Below, piece after piece: positions 1 to 7,507 of a stretch of DNA of 15,135 nt. The position numbers and the translations under genes are program-made. How positions within the stretch are numbered: the first letter of the stretch is position 1; every line of letters begins with the position of its first letter. Source of the stretch: Setaria digitata (lineage: Eukaryota; Nematoda; Chromadorea; Rhabditida; Setariidae); contig RCAB01000864.1 of assembly GCA_003640385.1 (NCBI GenBank), positions 1 through 15,135 of the forward strand, read 5' to 3'. Under the pieces are notes generated by a model. It worked only from the letters and a program-made list of their open reading frames with translations, had not been told where the DNA came from and made no database searches.

Positions 1-126
1 TATATATATATATAATTATTATAATATATAATTATTATATATATATATAATTATTATATAATATAATTATTATATATATAATTATTATATTATATTATAT
101 ATATATATTTTTAATGCTATATATAT
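1..126. repeat. Imperfect (AT)n array
   Basis: Almost pure A/T made of TA dinucleotides interrupted by ATTATT blocks, with much self-complementarity. It directly abuts the first copy of the 557-bp tandem repeat and replaces whatever should precede that copy. It may be the upstream intron of the receptor gene or the site of an assembly break; arrays like this are often mis-sized in assemblies. Confidence 0.9.
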
Positions 127-235
127 ATACAGTTGTATATTACTAAAAGTTAGGCTCGAACTAATAAGATTTCTTTTTTATTTATGGGAAGTAAATTTAG
201 ATTTTATCTGAAAATAAATTTCTGTCTTCATTTAG

Positions 236-322
236 ATGACGTATAATAAAGAGCATTCGAAAATGAAAGTCAAGCAATGTTTATGGCCTTTGGCTGTTGG
301 AATAAGTCAATATATATACTAA
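236..322 (+). pseudogene. Truncated hinge exon, copy 1
   Basis: It copies the first 74 nt of the hinge exon at 1350 after the same CATTTAG acceptor. The duplication breakpoint then replaces the rest with AT-rich intron, and the frame ends in TAA at 320-322. One substitution (CAT for CCT, giving His for Pro) separates it from the intact copy. With no good donor before the stop it would truncate the receptor if included, so it is probably skipped. Confidence 0.75.
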
Positions 323-334
323 ATATATATTTAG

Positions 335-550
335 TTGCGATTTTGGGTTACTTTGTCGTGCAAATTGATTTGGAAATTACAGCCAGGAAAAATAGAGTTG
401 TGGCAGGTGTTTCGGAAGGATATGTGCCAACAAGCAGTTGAAAAATGTGGTTTTCTCCTGCAAAATGGTTTGTGGCCTAGTTTTGTTAACTGTTCAGATA
501 CTATCAACCGGAAAGATGGAAGGCGAATTTTTTCGGATGGTTTATGTGAG
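335..550 (+). CDS. smo: CRD exon, copy 1 (receptor gene)
   Basis: Acceptor ATATATTTAG ends at 334 and the donor is GAG|GTAAAT. The exon is 216 nt (72 codons) and in phase 0 at both ends, so it can be included, repeated or skipped without a frameshift. It encodes the C-terminal part of a Frizzled-type cysteine-rich domain: cysteines in LSC, DMC, EKC, VNC and GLC, and the motif WPSFVNC, which matches the WPxFxxC of Smoothened CRDs. Its sequence is identical to copy 2. Confidence 0.75.
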
Positions 551-3500
551 GTAAATAAAGTTATAGTTTTTTACAGAGCTGGTAAAAATCAATAGGAAGA
601 TGTAATGTAGTTATACTGTAGATTAGAAAAAGATAATAAATATTTGATTTTCGTCAGGTGAGTATATATTGTTGAGATTTCTGATACAGTTGTATATTAC
701 TAAAAGTTAGACTCGAACTAATAAGATTTATTTTTTATTTATGGGAAGTAAATTTAGATTTTATCTGAAGATAAATTTCTGTCTTCATTTAGATGACGTA
801 TAATAAAGAGCCTTCGAAAATGAAAGTCAAGCAATGTTTATGGCCTTTGGCTGTTGGAATAAGTCAATATATATACTAAATATATATTTAGTTGCGATTT
901 TGGGTTACTTTGTCGTGCAAATTGATTTGGAAATTACAGCCAGGAAAAATAGAGTTGTGGCAGGTGTTTCGGAAGGATATGTGCCAACAAGCAGTTGAAA
1001 AATGTGGTTTTCTCCTGCAAAATGGTTTGTGGCCTAGTTTTGTTAACTGTTCAGATACTATCAACCGGAAAGATGGAAGGCGAATTTTTTCGGATGGTTT
1101 ATGTGAGGTAAATAAAGTTATAGTTTTTTACAGAGCTGGTAAAAATCAATAGGAAGATGTAATGTAGTTATACTGTAGATTAGAAAAAGATAATAAATAT
1201 TTGATTTTCGTCAGGTGAGTATATATTGTTGAGATTTCTGATACAGTTGTATATTACTAAAAGTTAGACTCGAACTAATAAGATTTATTTTTTATTTATG
1301 GGAAGTAAATTTAGATTTTATCTGAAGATAAATTTCTGTCTTCATTTAGATGACGTATAATAAAGAGCCTTCGAAAATGAAAGTCAAGCAATGTTTATGG
1401 CCTTTGGCTGTTGGAATAAGTCATAGTAAACCGATGTCCAGACCAGTTATCGATGACTGCTATCTTCCGTGCAGGTACCGCTTATTTTTAGTTTATTCCT
1501 TTTCCTTTTTTATTTGTAGAAATATTTTTCTTTTCTTTATGAATTCAATGTATTCATCTGTGAGAAGTGTGTGATTTGTTTACAGGTCACCTCTGATTAG
1601 TTCACAGTGGTTATACGATGGTTTCAGGATGTTAATTTTTGCTTTCTCTCTGCTTATGGTTATTGGTGGTTTAGTTTGTACGGTATGATTTTTTTCTAAG
1701 TAGAAATTATGTAGTTTTGGAAGCTGAGCTTATCAAGAAAATTCATTGAGCTTTATTTGGAGTAATGATGTCCTTGAACTTTTGAAATTCCGAAAGGAAT
1801 TGTTTTCTTTTCGCGATACCACTACTGTACTCTTAAATGACTGAGAAATGGTTTGATTTCATAAACCAACAGCATTTCTGAAAGATTTTTTTTTTTTTTT
1901 GCAATGAAGCAGTAGTTCACTTTTCATGCTGAACTGATTTTTAGTTCTGAGTTTGTCTCAGAAAGAGCAATAACTCTTTGATTGCTGAAAAGTTATCGAT
2001 TTCAGCTTTACTTATCCATCTTTTCACTTGTCTTCACCAATGATCTTTGTGTTTATTCATTAACTCACGCATTGCTAAGTGCAACAGTACATTGGTTCAT
2101 TTGGTTGCTAAGTTATTTTGATCACTTGGCGGAGCGGGCAATGTGTTTCGATATGTTAAGACGTGATGAAACAGTTATACGGTAAAGCTATTTGAAAATT
2201 TCCCTTGAATGGAGCATAATTAAACAGTAGTGTTACCATATCCTTTTAGCAGTTATCATTTTATCTTTAAGCAGGTAATCACATAAATACTACGCAAAAT
2301 GTATAAGCAACAGTTTAATCGGTGGCATAAAACGATGCTGTTTATAGATTTCCCCTACGTGTGGTAATGATGCATTGAATTTTCAAAGATTATTTCCCTT
2401 TTCTAATAATAGCTAGTAGTAATTGTAGGGTCTAGTGTTTTTGATATTGCGGCTTAATTGCGGGCTTAATTGCGGCACTTCATAGTTTTCTACAATTTTT
2501 TGGTTGCAAAATGATTTTACCACATAAAGAACATCGTAAAAACATCATACAGATAAAAGAAAGCCTAGTGAAAATATAGACGTCTGTGATGAGAAAATCA
2601 TCCTTGCTCTGCGAGCTCATTTTTGAAAATTTCGAAATTGAGCAGTGAACAGTTTTGGCCTCTGAGACGTCGTAACAAGATAACAAGATCTGATAAGACC
2701 AGTGTAAAAGAGTAGGGAACTTTTCATAAAAAGAAGTTGTGAATTTCTTACTGAATGCAGAAAGAGATAAGAGAAAGGATAATTCAAGTTGCAGCAGGTT
2801 TAAGTATAAAAAATGAGATAAATAAAATTAAAAAATTGCTGTAATAATATATCGTTAGATGACTTTGGGATATCATAGCAAAGTGAGATATATATTGTGT
2901 AATGTAGGGTTCATTGTGCTTTCCTTTCCGATAAATGGGATTATGCTGCTAATCACTTAAATATATCAGATTATTATTCGTCCAGAGATTCTAACCTTTT
3001 AAAGTGAAGCAAACACTGAATTTAGAATATATTTTATAGGGGTATATTAGATTGGTGTAGCACTCAGTTTTGGATTTTACATTCAACGATACTATCCGGC
3101 TTCTTCTGGTTATTAATTGCCTTAATAATTCAAATTGTTCGACCGAAACTTAACCATAATCAGAAAATTAACTGGAATCAGCATCGCCATCTTAATTTAC
3201 GCTGCTTTTTACTTATTTTATATTTATTGGCTGGTTTCATCGCTACTATTGGTTTGTGGACAAGTGCTGTAAGTAATTGTTTGTGGTATTTATTTTCAAT
3301 TCAAAATTTGACGAAAGAGCGTTTAAGCTGAAATTAAGATTACATCAATAAATTTGAACACGTATTGCGACTAAGATCACTATCTTATAAGAATCAAAAT
3401 TTTTACTCATCATCGAAGTGCTAACTTCAGGTTAATTCATGCTTATTTCTTCCCACTTCTCCACCTGAACTTCTATTTTCTTTAAAGGTGTTGGTGGTAC

Positions 3501-6500
3501 AGGATCTTCATCAGTGATTATTGGCAGGTAGCATACTGGTTGCAATAAGTTTACTATTTTGTTTATTAAGTCTGATATTTAGGTTGAAGTTGATGGTATC
3601 ACTGGTGTTTGCTATTTTGGATTCCGTGCGGTGAACAGTGTTACAAATCTTCATGGTCCAATTATGGTTGCTTTTATATTATTCTCAGTTGCGGCTATTT
3701 ATTTCCGTAAAAATAATGAAGGTAATACTTGAGCATAAGAGTATTTTTCCAAACATACTACTGTAGTGCAACATATGAATTTTGGCTTTGCAGCTTCTCT
3801 CTTTTTCGTTTACACGTTTTGCATAAATTATTATTCAGAAAAGTCAGCGATCGAGACCTGTAATGATTCGGTAAAAGTGGAACAAGTGGCACTTGTTGAA
3901 GATAAAGTTATTAATAATAGATTGTTTGATTGTGGCGATGCAAGAAAGAATGGTTACTCACAAATGACGGCCTTCTGGCGAAGTATGCTATAAATGTGCC
4001 TCATAAACTTTCCTTTCCTTAGTTTTTTAGCCATTTTAATAATTCCTATTCAATCGTTCATTCACATGAAAAGAGAAATAGTGTACGGTTTAATATTTAT
4101 ATTGTATACAAAAAATAAATCTTGATTTGCAGTGAAGCTTTTAAATTATAATCACTTGTTACTTTAGGTCTGTTTTGTGTCATTACAAGCGTCTCGTATG
4201 TGGCAACCGTTATGCTTCATAACAGTTTTCTCATTGGTGCTACTTCGGAGCGAGAAATTGTTCTGGATTCAGTCAGGTTACTCTTTGTCTTTATATTATT
4301 TGACAAACACACATATATTTTCTGAAAAATAAACGGTTCAAAATTAGAGTGATTTTGCGTAATTCATTTAGGAAGAATTGATTGAGTCATCCAAAATTTT
4401 CTATAGTATATGGCTACATACTCTTAACAAATTTTCCAATATTTTTTCCTAATATCTCATGGTTCCTGATATTAATTAAGCATTTGATAATTTTAAGTGT
4501 TTTGCTTTATTCCTTCAAAGCATATTGTTTCTTTCTATCTACCTAAAGCTCCCAGGGGCATCTCCGACTTTCATGATCTGGAATCGTTATTATCGAGTTG
4601 TTTTTAAACTAGTCGACTGAAATTGTTTGGTAAGTTATAAGTTTAAGTAACATTAAAACTTAATTTTTAATGCTTTGATCTTTGAAATTTTGAACTTCTG
4701 TATGCAGATGCTCTCTGAACAAAACAATTATGGAAGGACAGACGAGGTGGTTGCATGAAACTGTGCGTGATCTAAATGCAGATACCTTTTCGAGACGAGC
4801 ATCCATTGGTAACAGGTGTGCAACTGTTAAAGAAAGAAGAGAAGAGGGGACAAGACATAACATTTGTTTTTCTAGTATATAGCATTTCAAGTTTTAAGAT
4901 GACTTGTTTTACCACAAATTTTTTTTTCTTTTTTTTTTTAAATCCGAGAAGAAAAATTGGCTAAGGTATGTATGTATATGCCTCTTTAAGAATTTCCAAC
5001 GGAAGTTGGTTTGAGAATTTCTGAGTCCTCTGATTCTTAGTTCTATCAGTTCATGAATTCCTGCAGAAATTACTTTTTTATTACTTTTTTTTTTTTTCAG
5101 TTTTCTAAGTGCCAGTGGGTGCGAATTACCATCAACTTTGGATGACCGTTTGTTATCCATTTTTTTGGTTTATCTTTTTTTGCCATCCCTTCCATTTTTT
5201 ACGGTTATTCTTTACGTGCTGACCGGATTATGTGACTATGGGATGACTGATGTTGAGAAAGTACGCGCTAGGCTTAATCCATTTGTTTTGATGAAGTACA
5301 CTGAATCCACGCCAATGGGAAAGAAACAGTAAGACTATTTATTAGTGAAAATTACTTTTTATTAAAAATGCAGCTGAATATTTGAACTCAGTTTCTCCAA
5401 AAAATTTATCGAATTACCTTATTTGTTCAAAGCTGCAGTTTCCTCGTTTCGGAACATTCTGCAACTAAAGACTGCAACTGTAGTATGAGAGATTAAGACG
5501 CTTAATTAAGAAATGTTTTTTTTATTTTTGTTCTTCGAAATTGCAGCTTTCATAACTAATAAAATTTAGGCCTGATAAGGAACTGATTACGGCCACATCT
5601 ATTGGTTCCTGCAAATTGAGTTTATCGCAAAGAAATATTTTGCATTCAGAAAATAACGACAAAGACGAATCTCTCGACACATTTCCTGCAGATTTAAAAA
5701 TTAGAAGGTTCCTGTTAAACAAATTCTTCCACCCCATAAAAACTCTGGCTGTATGTGCCACAGTGCCGTCTTTTACACTACACATTACTTTTTTAGTCGA
5801 ATTTTAAATCTTACCTGAAGGGAAACTGAATAGTGAAAATTTTTTGTGTACTTCTAAAATTCCCTTTCGATATGTTCGAATTCGTTCGTTTTTAGATTGG
5901 ATGTTTTGCAAAGGAGTAAAGAAAGAAGGAGGCAGCAAATGGAGAATGGGTATTTGTTTTTGAAGCCAGTTGATCCAGCACAGATGGTACGAAAAACTTT
6001 GGGACTATTTTATAATCGTTTTTTCTTCACCTGTTGATGTGTCGCACATTATTATTTCATGTTAGATTCGAAAAATCCAGATGATGAATAAAATTTGAAT
6101 GTTTTTAAGCATCATATTATGCTTATTTTGCGCACTGTCGCTCACATTTGTCTTTATAGACAACGGCAGCGCTCTCTGCTTATCAAAATGGTCTTATCGA
6201 AGGCCGTTGGCGTGAACGATGTGTAAATTATGAGAAACAAATCAAAGCGCTTTCAGCTAATTTACGTGTTGCGGATTATGAAATACGTCGTTTAGCTGGT
6301 TTAGAGATGCCAGAATCAGGGGTTATGACAGGTAAAAATGCTTTTATCCATGCTGTTGTTTACGGAAGTCTTTTATGACTATAAATATAAATATGTACAA
6401 GTATATTATGACTGTATAAAAGGAAATATCGAAATAGTAATTCTCCTCCCGGAGTTGTTTTAATTTAAGGTAGTGTTGTATTATTTTCAGATTTCGTAGA

Positions 6501-7507
6501 ATTTTAAAATATGTAAAGCAGCTGTTTAGGCCGCTTTTTAAATTTTTCTGAGAGTGAACTTACTTTAGATCTGGATATTCATTCTTTATGTGGAAATTTG
6601 GGAGTCACTCTCTGTTGGTAGATCTTGTTTATTCATAAATTAATGTTGGATATTAATTTAGAAAAGCGAAAACTTCCACATACTTCCGCGATTGGTAAAG
6701 ATCAGTTGTCTGCTGCTAACGTTGCAGAGCGGGATCAACAGATTACGACTAAACAACTGCGGCTGTGCCAGAGTGTAAAGGACGTAGGAACTTTAACTGT
6801 TGATAGTGGTATGTTTTAATTTACAGGAATAGCCTTTTGTTAGAATGTGGAAGTCATCCAACTTCTCAGAAAATTGCTGAACATATCTCTTTTCCAAAAT
6901 AATGCGTGAAAGTTGTGGTCTTAGAACGATTTCTTTTTTTTTTTTCTTTGAAACTTTCTTTAGCTCCTTTGAATATTCCAGAAACTCAGAAAAATAATCC
7001 CGAGGCAAAAGAAATTAGTGCTGCTGGATGGTCCAGTCCTTCACTGGATGTTCCTATGCAAAAGAAATCTTTTGTCGATGAGGAAAGCAAAACGACATGC
7101 CAACCGCCATCTTTAAAACCTCAAACTTTTTTTGGCGTATCGGCTTCGCGGGATGCATCAGATAAAACTGTAGATGATGATCAGGCTTCTGGAAGTTGTC
7201 GTGACAGCGATAGTTTCAATTCCGATGAGGAAGACTCCGAAGAAGAGAGGTTGTACAATGAAAAAGTGCGAATTTCAAATTTACTTATTGAACTAAAACG
7301 ATTTATTTAAAGAATAGCCATAAATTTTCATGCTAAAAATCAAAGTAAATTCAACGAATTAAAAGTTAAGTGGTTAAAAAACCAACGTTTACAAGATGCA
7401 TCAAGATAGCATCATTTTTTTTATTTATATGCTCAGCAGTCTATGTGTATTAGATAAATGTTTTTTTCTTTTTTCAGGTAGCGGAATTACAGCGGAGGCA
7501 ACAATAA
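335..7507 (+). CDS. smo: Smoothened/Frizzled-class seven-transmembrane receptor (5'-partial, multi-exon)
   Basis: Role (family knowledge): Smoothened is the membrane transducer of Hedgehog signalling; Frizzleds are Wnt receptors. Visible exons: 335-550 and/or 892-1107, 1350-1474, 1586-1682, 2006-2181, 3040-3268, 3583-3721, 3794-3982, 4168-4276, 4708-4815, 5101-5328, 5570-5707, 5896-5986, 6160-6331, 6662-6808, 6964-7265, 7478-7507. Every junction keeps phase, which would be unlikely by chance across fifteen introns, and the spliced product is about 831 residues with one CRD exon. Seen in order: CRD end, Cys hinge, TM1-TM7 with extracellular cysteines after TM2, before TM3 and in loops 2 and 3, then a tail of about 300 residues. 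Features favouring Smoothened: WPSFVNC in the CRD, RCSLNKTI in loop 3 (human SMO has CQANVTI), no KTxxxW after TM7, long tail. The start codon, signal peptide and first part of the CRD are upstream of the window. A divergent Frizzled is the main alternative. Introns range from about 110 to 860 bp. Confidence 0.8.
793..879 (+). pseudogene. Truncated hinge exon, copy 2
   Basis: Same broken exon 557 bp further on: intact acceptor, 74 nt of hinge coding sequence, then AT-rich intron with an in-frame TAA. It lies between the two CRD exons, so its acceptor competes with the acceptor of the second CRD exon and of the intact hinge exon. Confidence 0.75.
892..1107 (+). CDS. smo: CRD exon, copy 2 (receptor gene)
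   Basis: Identical in all 72 codons to the exon 557 bp upstream, with the same acceptor and donor. This copy is the one directly followed by the intact hinge exon (1350-1474), to which it joins in phase 0, so it is the likelier constitutive copy. If both copies were spliced in, the receptor would carry a repeated half-CRD with unpaired cysteines. Confidence 0.8.
1350..1474 (+). CDS. smo: Hinge exon between CRD and TM1
   Basis: Acceptor CATTTAG, donor TGCAG|GTACCG; enters in phase 0 and leaves in phase 2. It encodes 41 residues ending DDCYLPC. The CxxxC just before TM1 matches the CxxxC-x-x-PL stretch of Smoothened (CGIQCQNPL), with PLIS following in the next exon. The ATG at its first position is probably an internal Met and not the gene's start, because the CRD exon joins it in phase. 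Confidence 0.75.
1586..1682 (+). CDS. smo: TM1 exon
   Basis: Acceptor TTTACAG, donor ACG|GTATGA; phase 2 in, phase 0 out. The 32 residues begin SPLISSQW and then form one hydrophobic helix (MLIFAFSLLMVIGGLVC), the first membrane segment of the receptor. Confidence 0.8.
1683..2005 (+). other. Intron after TM1 exon
   Basis: A 323-nt intron with a 14-nt T run near 1887 and a TTTCAG acceptor. Nothing else is recognised. Confidence 0.7.
2006..2181 (+). CDS. smo: TM2 and extracellular loop 1 exon
   Basis: Acceptor GATTTCAG, donor ACG|GTAAAG; phase 0 in, phase 2 out. It encodes 58 residues. The TM2 core (ALLSATVHWFIWLLSYF) is followed by ERAMCFDMLRRDE, whose Cys aligns with the extracellular loop 1 cysteine of Smoothened (RREIVCRADGTMR). 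Confidence 0.82.
2182..3039 (+). other. Large intron, TM2 to TM3
   Basis: An 858-nt intron, the longest in this gene, with acceptor TTTTATAG. A 68-codon minus-strand reading frame inside it resembles no known protein. The tandem phrase GCGGCTTAATTGCGGGCTTAATTGCGGC near 2450 is a short direct repeat. I see no gene. Confidence 0.6.
3040..3268 (+). CDS. smo: TM3-TM4 exon
   Basis: Acceptor TTTTATAG, donor GCT|GTAAGT; phase 2 in, phase 0 out; 76 codons. LDWCSTQFW supplies the TM3-top cysteine that in this family bonds to extracellular loop 2. TM3 contains SGFFWLLIALII (Smoothened has AGVVWFVVLTY). A basic intracellular loop (RPKLNHNQKINWNQHRH) leads to TM4 (LRCFLLILYLLAGFIATIG). Confidence 0.85.
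3269..3582 (+). other. Intron, TM4 to loop 2
   Basis: A 314-nt intron. An internal AAAG|GTGTTGGTGG...GGCAG|GTAGC block at about 3487-3528 looks like a small exon but has a stop in the frame needed, and the flanking exons already join as TSA-VEVDG without it. Confidence 0.65.
3583..3721 (+). CDS. smo: Extracellular loop 2 and TM5 exon
   Basis: Acceptor GATATTTAG; phase 0 in, phase 1 out. Starts VEVDGITGVCYFGF, aligning with AQVDGDSVSGICFVGY of Smoothened and the DxLTGLCYVG of Frizzleds; the Cys pairs with the one at the top of TM3. TM5 begins HGPIMVAFILFSVAAIYF. Two donors are possible: AAG|GTAATA (end 3721) or TCC|GTAAAA (end 3706); both give phase 1 and differ by five residues. The shorter form gives a TM5 whose length matches the family better. 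Confidence 0.82.
3794..3982 (+). CDS. smo: End of TM5 and intracellular loop 3 exon
   Basis: Acceptor TTTGCAG, donor CGAA|GTATGC; phase 1 in and out. SLFFVYTFCINYYSEKSA completes TM5 and enters a charged loop of about 45 residues, longer than in vertebrate Smoothened, that ends SQMTAFWR immediately before TM6. Confidence 0.75.
4168..4276 (+). CDS. smo: TM6 exon
   Basis: Acceptor CTTTAG, donor GTCAG|GTTACT; phase 1 in, phase 2 out. Encodes SLFCVITSVSYVATVML (TM6) and then SEREIVLDSV, aligning with the AEWERSFRDYVL that follows TM6 in Smoothened. Confidence 0.8.
4277..4707 (+). other. Intron within extracellular loop 3
   Basis: A 431-nt intron. It contains hydrophobic reading frames around 4400-4620 that look like a TM7 exon, but their phases do not fit and one frame ends at TGA 4618-4620. 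The splice CAG at 4276 to TATGCAG at 4707 restores a Smoothened-like loop. Confidence 0.65.
4708..4815 (+). CDS. smo: Extracellular loop 3 exon
   Basis: Acceptor TATGCAG, donor AACAG|GTGTGC; phase 2 in and out. With the preceding exon it reads VRCSLNKTI, aligning with VLCQANVTI of human SMO: the loop 3 cysteine and an N-glycosylation sequon (NKT) fall in the same place. The rest is polar and longer than the human loop. Confidence 0.72.
5101..5328 (+). CDS. smo: TM7 exon and start of cytoplasmic tail
   Basis: Acceptor TTTTTTTCAG, donor ACA|GTAAGA; phase 2 in and out. GCELPSTLDDRLL matches the second loop 3 cysteine (DCEIKN in SMO), then comes one long hydrophobic helix (LLSIFLVYLFLPSLPFFTVI), then a basic stretch (VEKVRARLNPF). 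The WxW typical of SMO TM7 and the KTxxxW Dishevelled-binding motif of Frizzleds are both absent. Confidence 0.75.
5570..5707 (+). CDS. smo: Cytoplasmic tail exon 1
   Basis: Acceptor AATTTAG, donor GAAG|GTTCCT; phase 2 in and out. Hydrophilic, Ser- and Asp-rich (NNDKDESLDTF) without a known motif. Reading on past the donor would end at a stop at 5805. Confidence 0.7.
5896..5986 (+). CDS. smo: Cytoplasmic tail exon 2, basic helix
   Basis: Acceptor TTTTTAG, donor CAGATG|GTACGA; phase 2 in, phase 0 out. Encodes LDVLQRSKERRRQQMENGY and LFLKPVDPAQM: a strongly basic helix, in the region where Smoothened tails carry Arg-rich regulatory clusters (the functional parallel is inference). Confidence 0.75.
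6160..6331 (+). CDS. smo: Cytoplasmic tail exon 3, coiled-coil-like
   Basis: Acceptor TTTATAG, donor ACAG|GTAAAA; phase 0 in, phase 1 out; 57 codons. Rich in charged residues with spaced Leu/Ile (EGRWRERCVNYEKQIKAL, then SANLRVADYEIRRLAGLEM), suggesting a helical, possibly coiled-coil, segment. Confidence 0.75.
6332..6661 (+). other. Intron in tail region
   Basis: A 330-nt AT-rich intron with acceptor ATTTAG. Nothing else is recognised. Confidence 0.65.
6662..6808 (+). CDS. smo: Cytoplasmic tail exon 4
   Basis: Acceptor AATTTAG, donor AGTG|GTATGT; phase 1 in and out; 48 codons. Polar, Gln/Lys/Thr-rich (AERDQQITTKQLRLCQ), no recognised motif. Confidence 0.72.
6964..7265 (+). CDS. smo: Cytoplasmic tail exon 5, acidic end
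   Basis: Acceptor TTTCTTTAG after a T run; phase 1 in. Encodes a disordered Ser/Pro-rich stretch ending in a dense acidic Ser cluster (SFNSDEEDSEEERLYNEK) that looks like casein-kinase-2-type sites. The exon may end at AAA|GTGCGA (7265) and join 7478, or be unspliced and end at TAA 7308-7310. Confidence 0.7.
7478..7507 (+). CDS. smo: Possible terminal exon
   Basis: A strong acceptor (TTTTTTCTTTTTTCAG) precedes VAELQRRQQ and a stop. Joined in phase 0 to the donor at 7265 it gives LYNEKVAELQRRQQ. The strength of the acceptor is the main argument; the alternative is an unspliced end at 7310. Confidence 0.45.
   Translation, partial: VAELQRRQQ

Larger units (their letters stand above)
127..1423 (+). 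repeat. 557-bp tandem duplication, about 2.3 copies
   Basis: Copies span 127-683, 684-1240 and a partial 1241-1423. Each full copy holds intron sequence, a truncated copy of the hinge exon (from ATG at 236 or 793), a short AT spacer, and a whole CRD exon (335-550, 892-1107). I found only four mismatches between copies 1 and 2, all in the first 140 bases, and none between copy 2 and the third partial copy. The breakpoint joins the middle of the hinge exon (after AAGTCA) to the AT-rich intron in front of the CRD exon; only the third hinge copy (1350-1474) continues into intact exon sequence. This is either a very recent duplication or an assembly artefact. Confidence 0.92.

Noticed and set aside
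1350..1352. ATG at the first base of the hinge exon as the start of the receptor gene.
   Set aside because: It follows a good splice acceptor and the upstream CRD exon joins it in phase 0, so it is better read as an internal methionine; starting here would remove the ligand domain.
2480..2686. Minus-strand 68-codon frame in the large receptor intron.
   Set aside because: No family resemblance, no splice partners, and it lies wholly inside an intron of a well-supported gene.
3487..3528. Possible small exon between AAAG and CAG|GTAGC.
   Set aside because: It has a stop in the phase-0 frame needed, and the flanking exons join without it into a continuous, family-like loop 2.
4545..4620. Hydrophobic frame ending IWNRYYRVVFKLVD that looks like the end of TM7 with a stop codon.
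   Set aside because: No phase-consistent join from the TM6 exon supplies the missing loop 3. The exons at 4708 and 5101 give the loop cysteines, a glycosylation site and TM7 with matching phases, so this stretch lies in an intron.
4660..5160. Minus-strand frames overlapping the loop 3 and TM7 exons.
   Set aside because: They are antisense to exons supported by phase and family alignment; runs of Lys come from the T tracts of the intron.
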